Below, in pieces: positions 59,247 to 64,000 of a stretch of 64,000 nt of DNA. The position numbers and the translations under genes are program-made. The stretch is from Mycolicibacter heraklionensis (lineage in GTDB: Bacteria > Actinomycetota > Actinomycetes > Mycobacteriales > Mycobacteriaceae): assembly GCF_001021505.1 (NCBI RefSeq), contig NZ_LDPO01000002.1:62001-126000 (forward strand). Reading direction: 5' to 3'. Position 1 is the first letter of the stretch, and each line of letters starts with the position of its first letter. The notes under the pieces are model-generated. The model ran no database searches, was not told the DNA's origin, and saw nothing but the letters and a program-made list of their open reading frames with translations.

Positions 59247-59489
59247 CTAGCCGGGCGGTGGCGGCGTTACAGGCTGGCACCCATTGACGGCCGGATTCCA
59301 CCAGTTGCCCGGACCGCAATTCGGCGGTGCGGTGGGCTGGCACGCGTTAGCTCCCGGGTTCCACCAGTTGCCTGGACCGCAGTCCGGTGGCTGAGCCGAG
59401 ACCACACCAGGTGATACTGCTGCCACGTAGGACATGGGTGCCAACGCAATCGCGACGGCGCATGTCATGCGACGTAGGAACACGTTCAT
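59247..59489 (-). CDS. Tiny secreted protein with tandem CGPGNWWNP repeats
   Basis: 80 residues. The strong ribosome site AAGGAGGGGA lies before ATG 59489. The signal peptide ends after 'GVVSA' near residue 32. The mature protein of about 48 residues consists of two near-identical units, each with CGPGNWWNP, then Asn, a second Cys and Gln-Pro ('ANACQP' and 'VNGCQP'), separated by Pro-rich linkers. Four cysteines suggest two disulfide-closed loops with exposed Trp pairs, which could bind carbohydrate or lipid. I know of no characterised homologue. Confidence 0.75.
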   Translation of the reverse strand: MNVFLRRMTCAVAIALAPMSYVAAVSPGVVSAQPPDCGPGNWWNPGANACQPTAPPNCGPGNWWNPAVNGCQPVTPPPPG

Positions 59490-59690
59490 CGGTCCCCTCC
59501 TTCGGAAGTGCCCAGACCCTCAGTTTGGGCGTCGATCTACTAGCACTACCCCTTCCGGCGGTGTCACAATCACCAGGCCTTGATGCGCAGCCAGGTGTAC
59601 ATGAAACTGCTTGCAGAAGTGTCTAACTCGAGACAAAGACCGGACTGGCTATGAGGCCGCTGCTGCGACACTCGGTGGATATCGCCTTTG

Positions 59691-61724
59691 TTAGCCGAAC
59701 AGCGCCGGATCTGCGACAGTGACGGTTGTCGGGACCTCTCCGGTGCGTACTGCGGTGACAGGGACCTCGAACCATGATCCGCGACCGCCGCATTCATTCG
59801 AATTGATCGTGTACTTGTACGTCCCCTTGAGGGTGCCATCTGGTAGCGGATCCAGCGTCAAAGAATCTTCCACTGTGTGCTCGCGGGTGTTGTCGTAGGC
59901 GCATGGGACACGGATTGGTGTTGATGTCTGGTCCCAGTGGCCATCGACCAGTCGCAGAACACTGGCGCGCCCCGTGGCTTCGGCGGGGTTCGCCTCGTCG
60001 AGCTTGGCTGCGGTAGCTACGCATCCTGACGCAGTGCATCGAGATCGATAAGCCCACCACCTGCGTTCCACGCCGCTACCGTGGCCGAATGTCCCATCCG
60101 AACGGGTCTGGCCGATATCGAGAGCCAGTTGATACAAACCCGACAAAACGGGCCCCGGCACAGTTTCAGGTGTGGGTGGCAGATCGTCGATTATCGGGTC
60201 TGGAATGGCGATCTCAGGCGGGTTGTCGCCGATTCGCACTGCTGTGAACGGTGTTTGGTAAACCATGCCTTGCCGTCCACACTCACCGGTAACCGCTGTC
60301 ATGGTCAAGGCGCCCTGGAACGATCCGTCAGCTTGAGGTTGCAAGCGCCAAGCTGTCACGGTCGTGTCCTGTCCTTTCTGCATCGTGCCGTCATCGCCGA
60401 TGGAACACTCGGCAATATCTTGGCGTTCCCGCCTCGGGAGTTCGGTCCAGTTGCCATCGGCAAACTGAAGGCGCACGGTATTGCCGTTCTCTTTCAGCCG
60501 ACTGTGGTCGCCGGGATCCAATTGCAGTCCAATAGCGAAGCAGGTGGACTGGTTGCAGCTAGTCCGCATTGCCCACCACCGCTCGGAGTCATCGTCCGGC
60601 ATGGGATTGGGCGCACCCATGAAGGTTGACTGCGCGGGATGGTATTGAACGCGAAATATTCCGTCGAGCGGGGCCGCCGCGACTATTGGGTGAAAGTGCT
60701 CGGTGTGGGTAGCGGCGTGGTTTCGGATATAGACGCCCATGGCGACCACAGCGGCGATCAGGATGGTTGTCACGGACAAGATTGCGACGCCGCGTCTCCG
60801 GACGCGTGGCCGATGGTTCTCCTGGGTTTGGACTGCGGCGGGGGTACCTGTGACCTGGCGTCTCACGGTCGAAGGGCCAGCATTATTTTCGGCCCGGCTC
60901 CGTAGTGCCGACGCGAACTCCGCACAGGTTGCGAACCGATCTGACGGGGCCTTGGACAGTGCTTTCCCGAGTACCTCGTCAAGAGCCGCCAAATCCGGAC
61001 GTAGCGCGCTCAACCGGGGCGGCGCAGCGGTGAGGTGCTGCCCAATCACGGCTGCCGGGTTTGAGTTGCTGTACGGCGGCGTGCCGGTAAGCAGGTGGTA
61101 TGTGGTGGCGGCCAGCGCGTACTGGTCAGCCCGCCCGTCGAGAGCCTGCCCCAGCAGCTGTTCTGGTGCAGCGTAGGCAACGGTCCCGACGGTGAGATTC
61201 GTTGCCGTGAGCCCAGCAGAGTCGACAATCTCCCGAGCTATCCCGAAGTCAGACAGGGCGATACGAGGCGGGCCGGAGGACGGGGTTTCGATCAAGATGT
61301 TTCCCGGCTTGACGTCGCGGTGCAGCAGACCGCGCTGGTGCGCGTAGTCCAACGCGTCGGCGATCGCCGAGACGATGGTTGTCACCTCGGCTACCGGCAT
61401 GCCAGCTGGGTACTCAGTACGCATCAACTGGCCCGCGTCGCACCCGTCGACGTAGTCCATGGTGATCCACAGCCGGCCGTTGAACTCTCCGCGATCGTGA
61501 ACGCCGACGATGTGAGGGTGCCAAAGGCCTGCGGCAAGATCGGCTTCGCGAACAAACCGATCCCGAAACTCGTGATTGCCAGTAAGCGCTTCGGGCAAGA
61601 TCTTTAGGGCGTCACGCCGGGGTAGCCGTGGATGTTCTGCGAGATATACCTCCCCCATCCCGCCTACGCCAATACTTCTAATGATTGTGTAACCAGCGAA
61701 TTCTGTGCCGGCCAGCAGCGCCAT
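59691..61724 (-). CDS. Transmembrane Ser/Thr protein kinase with duplicated Cys-rich sensor
   Basis: 677 residues from ATG 61724 (TTAGGA upstream). Kinase domain 10-275: glycine loop 'GVGGMGEVY', Lys41 ('DALKIL'), 'HRDVKPGNIL' with the catalytic Asp, 'DFGIAR' and 'APEQL'; the layout is of the PknB type. A membrane helix follows at 312-332. The extracytoplasmic part has two homologous units, about 354-510 and 525-670, each with 'WWAxRxxC', a second Cys three to four residues on, 'LxDGxW' and an 'ECGxxG' motif before 'PxTAVRxG'. An open frame upstream (to 62045) looks non-coding and is excluded. Confidence 0.9.
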   Translation of the reverse strand: MALLAGTEFAGYTIIRSIGVGGMGEVYLAEHPRLPRRDALKILPEALTGNHEFRDRFVREADLAAGLWHPHIVGVHDRGEFNGRLWITMDYVDGCDAGQLMRTEYPAGMPVAEVTTIVSAIADALDYAHQRGLLHRDVKPGNILIETPSSGPPRIALSDFGIAREIVDSAGLTATNLTVGTVAYAAPEQLLGQALDGRADQYALAATTYHLLTGTPPYSNSNPAAVIGQHLTAAPPRLSALRPDLAALDEVLGKALSKAPSDRFATCAEFASALRSRAENNAGPSTVRRQVTGTPAAVQTQENHRPRVRRRGVAILSVTTILIAAVVAMGVYIRNHAATHTEHFHPIVAAAPLDGIFRVQYHPAQSTFMGAPNPMPDDDSERWWAMRTSCNQSTCFAIGLQLDPGDHSRLKENGNTVRLQFADGNWTELPRRERQDIAECSIGDDGTMQKGQDTTVTAWRLQPQADGSFQGALTMTAVTGECGRQGMVYQTPFTAVRIGDNPPEIAIPDPIIDDLPPTPETVPGPVLSGLYQLALDIGQTRSDGTFGHGSGVERRWWAYRSRCTASGCVATAAKLDEANPAEATGRASVLRLVDGHWDQTSTPIRVPCAYDNTREHTVEDSLTLDPLPDGTLKGTYKYTINSNECGGRGSWFEVPVTAVRTGEVPTTVTVADPALFG

Positions 61725-62091
61725 GTTGTTTCGTCCTAACGAGAAGGGGCCCAGAGCGCAGCGTAGCGGTTCGGTGCACAACGCTTGGCCGTTGAGCCGA
61801 ATAAACAGAAGGTCGACGGCATTTCGGGCGCAGTCAGGTGGCATAGCGGCTGAGGCGCGATGTCGGTCATTGGGGTTACCAAGAGGTGCGGATAGTCCGA
61901 TTCTTGTCGGTAGGTCACGCACGGTCACGACACCCATAGACAAAAGTTGGGCTGCCGCGTTCTTCTGGGCGGCCACCGGCGGGGCAACATTCGATCGGTC
62001 GGGAACCTCCATCGTGAAGGTGACCTCCCAGCTATCGTCGGTCAAACCTGCAGTGCGTCAAGCCCGACGGGAACCCGAAGAGCAACAGTAG
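61725..62091. other. 367-bp gap between kinase and ATPase stump
   Basis: Both strands have open frames across this gap (minus 61725-62045, plus 61705-62091), but neither has a known motif or a clear ribosome site. The junction where the P-type ATPase sequence begins is at about 62092, just after an in-frame TAG. It probably contains the kinase promoter and a deletion scar. Confidence 0.45.
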
Positions 62092-62508
62092 GGGCTGCGG
62101 CCCGAAGACAAAGCCCGCTTGAACGCACAAATGCGCGCCGACCGCCCCACCGCGATGGTCGGTGACGGCGTCAACGACGCTCCGGCCCTGGCCGCCGCGG
62201 ACCTGGGAATCGCGATGGGCGCCATGGGAACCGACGTCGCCATTGAGACCGCCGATGTTGCCCTGATGGGCCAAGACCTCCGCCATCTCCCCTATGCACT
62301 GCGCCATGCCCGTCGTTCCCGCCAGATCATGCTGCAAAACGTCGGTCTGTCTCTGGGCATCATCACGGTGCTGATGCCGCTGGCAGTCTTCGGGACTCTC
62401 GGGTTGACCGCGGTGGTGTTGGTTCACGAGCTCGCTGAAGTGGTCGTCATTGCCAACGGTGTGCGCGCCGGACGCATGGGTCCCGCCGCGCTGGGCGCAC
62501 ATCGCTAG
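62092..62508 (+). pseudogene. 3' remnant of a metal-transporting P-type ATPase
   Basis: 138 codons matching only the end of a P1B ATPase: the hinge '[39 protein letters not shown]', preceded by 'LRPEDKARL', then the last two membrane helices ('[37 protein letters not shown]'-type). The phosphorylation site DKTGT, CPC or SPC helix and metal-binding parts are absent, and the frame is blocked by TAG at 62089-62091. It cannot transport. The ending 'NGVRAGR' is that of mycobacterial CtpA/CtpG-like pumps. Confidence 0.85.
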
Positions 62509-63713
62509 GCGGAGCGCACCGCGGCAGGATGGCCGGCGCTGTCCGGCGCGGCATCCACCAGGTCGTGGTGCACCCCGTAGCGCTGCCGTTGTTCGGCCAT
62601 CAGCCGCGGGTAGTTGGCCAAGGCGCGTCGTGTCCGCAGTTCGTTCATGCCCGGAATACGCGCCAGCACTTCGTTGACCCCGCCGACGGCCGGGCCGATC
62701 ACCCGCGGCAGGTATTTGAACGGTGTATCAGCCACGCCCAGCCGGCTGGCGTCGGCATCACCGAGAAATGCCCGGGTCATGCCGTTGATGATGTTGACTC
62801 CCACGCGGTGCTTCCAGGAGCCGCCGAACGGAAGCAACTCGGCGATCTCGCGCGCCAGATAGTCGTGCGTCAACGCGCGGACGAAGTCGCGGTCTCCGTC
62901 GTCGGGTTCCACCGCGGTCAGTGCATACAACTCCGCGATACGGATCTGATCCGCCTCGGTGGCCGGATTCAGTTCGTCGCCAACGCCGTTGAGCCGACCG
63001 ACGTAGCGCCAGAAGTGGTAGATGTCGTCGAGTTCTTCTCGCGTATAGCGGACCCCCAGTTGGTGCATCGCCGCCAGGGCGATCCGACCGAACTCGACGA
63101 TGGTGAACGCCATGTAGCTCTGCGGAATCGGTGCGCCCCACGCCTCACTGTCCCAGTCGCCCTCGGTCAGCAGATGGCGCCGGACGAATGCGTGAATCAT
63201 TCGGACCCGCAACGTCGTCGCCAACCCGGCGCCGTCGCGGCGCAGCCCACCGGGCGTGAGGATCTCCTCCAACCACGCGCCGACCTCGATCGACCGCACG
63301 GCCGCCTGGCTGGTGTAGCGACCGGTCAGCACCAGCGGCATCCCGGCGACGGAATTCATGGCTCCGGCCGTCAACGAGGCCGCACCCAAGACGATGCCGT
63401 AGGACGCGGTGTGGCGGACGATATGCCCCGCAGCGCGATTCAGACGGTCGTGGTCGAGCCAGTCGGGCTCGTGGTCGATCGCGGCGAACAACGCCCGCAG
63501 CGACTCCGGCGGCGACTCGACAGCGTCGATGCCGTGCTGGATCGCGGTCCGCAGCATGGTCATCCCCGCGCCGCGAGGCAACGTGGCGAAATCAGCGACC
63601 ACGGCGTCGGCCAGCGGATCGGCGATCCGCGTTCCGTCGATCCAGTCGCGGCCGGCCTGGCCGTATCGCGCGACGGCGAGGTCGGCATTGGGAGTGTTGG
63701 GCACATCTGCCAT
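62505..63713 (-). CDS. MpaB/DUF2236-family oxygenase
   Basis: 402 residues of the rubber-oxygenase-like (latex clearing protein/MpaB) superfamily, heme-dependent proteins common in mycobacteria. Recognisable blocks: '[22 protein letters not shown]', '[14 protein letters not shown]', '[25 protein letters not shown]' and '[19 protein letters not shown]'. The conserved His and Arg residues of the helices carrying 'MIHAFVR' and 'YHFWRYVG' would hold the heme. The substrate is unknown. It is divergent from a TetR regulator that probably controls it, and its stop overlaps the ATPase remnant by 4 nt. Confidence 0.85.
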   Translation of the reverse strand: MADVPNTPNADLAVARYGQAGRDWIDGTRIADPLADAVVADFATLPRGAGMTMLRTAIQHGIDAVESPPESLRALFAAIDHEPDWLDHDRLNRAAGHIVRHTASYGIVLGAASLTAGAMNSVAGMPLVLTGRYTSQAAVRSIEVGAWLEEILTPGGLRRDGAGLATTLRVRMIHAFVRRHLLTEGDWDSEAWGAPIPQSYMAFTIVEFGRIALAAMHQLGVRYTREELDDIYHFWRYVGRLNGVGDELNPATEADQIRIAELYALTAVEPDDGDRDFVRALTHDYLAREIAELLPFGGSWKHRVGVNIINGMTRAFLGDADASRLGVADTPFKYLPRVIGPAVGGVNEVLARIPGMNELRTRRALANYPRLMAEQRQRYGVHHDLVDAAPDSAGHPAAVRSA

Positions 63714-63728
63714 ACAAATATGGAAACA

Positions 63729-63755
63729 TGAGAATGTCTCACTTACTACTCACTT
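63729..63755. promoter_or_regulatory. Operator between mpaB-like and tetR genes
   Basis: TGAGA-ATG-TCTCA (63729-63741) is a perfect palindrome with 5-bp arms. CTCACTT occurs twice, at 63738-63744 and 63749-63755, 11 bp apart, one helical turn. The cluster sits between two divergent starts (63713 and 63771), as usual for TetR control. Confidence 0.6.
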
Positions 63756-63770
63756 TGATGCGGAGGTGAA

Positions 63771-64000
63771 ATGCCCGTCCAGGCACGTTCGCGGCCGCAG
63801 CAGCAGCGAGCCCGCGAGATGCGCACCCGGCTGCTCGACACCGCCCGCCAGCTGATCGCGCGCCGCGGTGTGGAAACACTGACCACGCAGGCCATCGCCG
63901 ATGCCGCGCACGTCAGCATCGGCACTGTATATCGGTATTTTCCGGACCGCGCCGCCATCATCGCCGAGCTGGTGGACAACGCGACCAGAGAGATCTCGTT
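63771..64000 (+). CDS. TetR-family regulator, N-terminal part (runs off window)
   Basis: 76 codons are present. The helix-turn-helix is 'LTTQAIADAAHVSIGTVYRYFPDRAAIIAELVD', preceded by 'RARE-MRTRLLDTARQLIARRGVE'. A good ribosome site (GGAGG) lies before ATG 63771. It is divergent from the MpaB-like oxygenase and the palindrome between them is its likely site. The ligand-binding domain lies beyond the window. Confidence 0.9.
   Translation, partial: MPVQARSRPQQQRAREMRTRLLDTARQLIARRGVETLTTQAIADAAHVSIGTVYRYFPDRAAIIAELVDNATREIS

Noticed and set aside
59125..59343. 72-codon minus-strand frame with 'VICHRQWPPWLDSLLAHF'
   Set aside because: It overlaps the well-supported small secreted gene in another frame and lacks its own start signals; looks intriguing but unsupported.
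61725..62045. 107-codon N-terminal extension of the kinase
   Set aside because: Kinase homology begins at once after ATG 61724, which has its own ribosome site; the extension has no recognisable domain.
1..64000. tRNA, rRNA, CRISPR or intact IS elements
   Set aside because: No cloverleaf with the usual TPsiC sequence, no regular short repeats, and no transposase motif were seen on either strand.

Overview
The window is a dense, high-GC stretch of a mycobacterial chromosome (Mycobacterium sensu lato). The hallmarks are a PPE protein of the SVP subclass, an MmpS/MmpL export pair, a DUF222/13E12 HNH protein under a perfect mycobacterial SOS box, a fatty-acyl-AMP ligase, an F420-type luciferase-like oxidoreductase, the 766-residue isocitrate lyase, and many leaderless promoters (TANNNT then 6-8 nt then ATG/GTG). 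From memory, several genes match M. tuberculosis genes between about Rv1897c and Rv1932 (dtd, a thiamine-binding protein, cinA, a STAS protein, aceA, tpx, an AraC regulator). The right part recalls Rv1987-Rv1992c (CBM2 protein, MazF, a metal P-type ATPase). No tRNA, rRNA, CRISPR array or intact insertion sequence was found.

Layout. 1-12 kb: tail of a MoxR-linked DUF58 operon, a nitronate monooxygenase, an HAD phosphatase, cinA, a lipase maturation factor, the SOS-controlled DUF222 gene, dtd, and envelope or stress genes (VanX-like dipeptidase, YaaA, PAP2, STAS). 12-17.5 kb: a secreted-type ceramidase, an acyltransferase-3/SGNH pair and an NAD-dependent epimerase. 17.5-24 kb: an HD-hydrolase/UbiX/UbiD operon divergent from a GlxA-type regulator, then isocitrate lyase 2. 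24-32 kb: an acyl-AMP ligase followed by a PPE gene, convergent with a TetR-mmpS-mmpL block carrying a clear palindromic operator. 32-40 kb: a ferritin-like hydrolase with a membrane partner, tpx, a crotonase, a NYN nuclease with an AraC regulator, a methyltransferase, a steroid-dehydrogenase-like flavoprotein and a lytic transglycosylase. 40-46 kb: two paralogous extracytoplasmic FKBP proteins flank a ParD-like/zeta toxin-antitoxin module and an MDR reductase. 46-53 kb: a small IclR-headed catabolic block, an mgtC gene with a translationally coupled leader ORF, and a CBM2 protein.

53.8-62.5 kb is the most accessory-looking part. It holds a DUF7159-type protein that seems to have lost nearly all of its ATPase domain, a YaeQ protein, an exported protein, a leaderless mazEF pair, a degenerate echo of the mazF 3' end 3.7 kb away, two identical 18-bp palindromic operators flanking a flavin reductase, a tiny secreted protein with duplicated CGPGNWWNP units, a Ser/Thr kinase with a duplicated cysteine-rich sensor, and the 3' stump of a metal P-type ATPase. 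The window ends in a divergent MpaB-oxygenase/TetR pair.

I did not find a single unmistakable new defence or mobile system. The strongest candidates for undescribed biology are the truncated DUF7159 protein, the HD-UbiX-UbiD operon, the leader ORF before mgtC, the duplicated FKBP pair with a shared promoter design, the kinase with tandem sensor domains, and the paired 18-bp operators. All family names come from recognising motifs by eye, not from a search.
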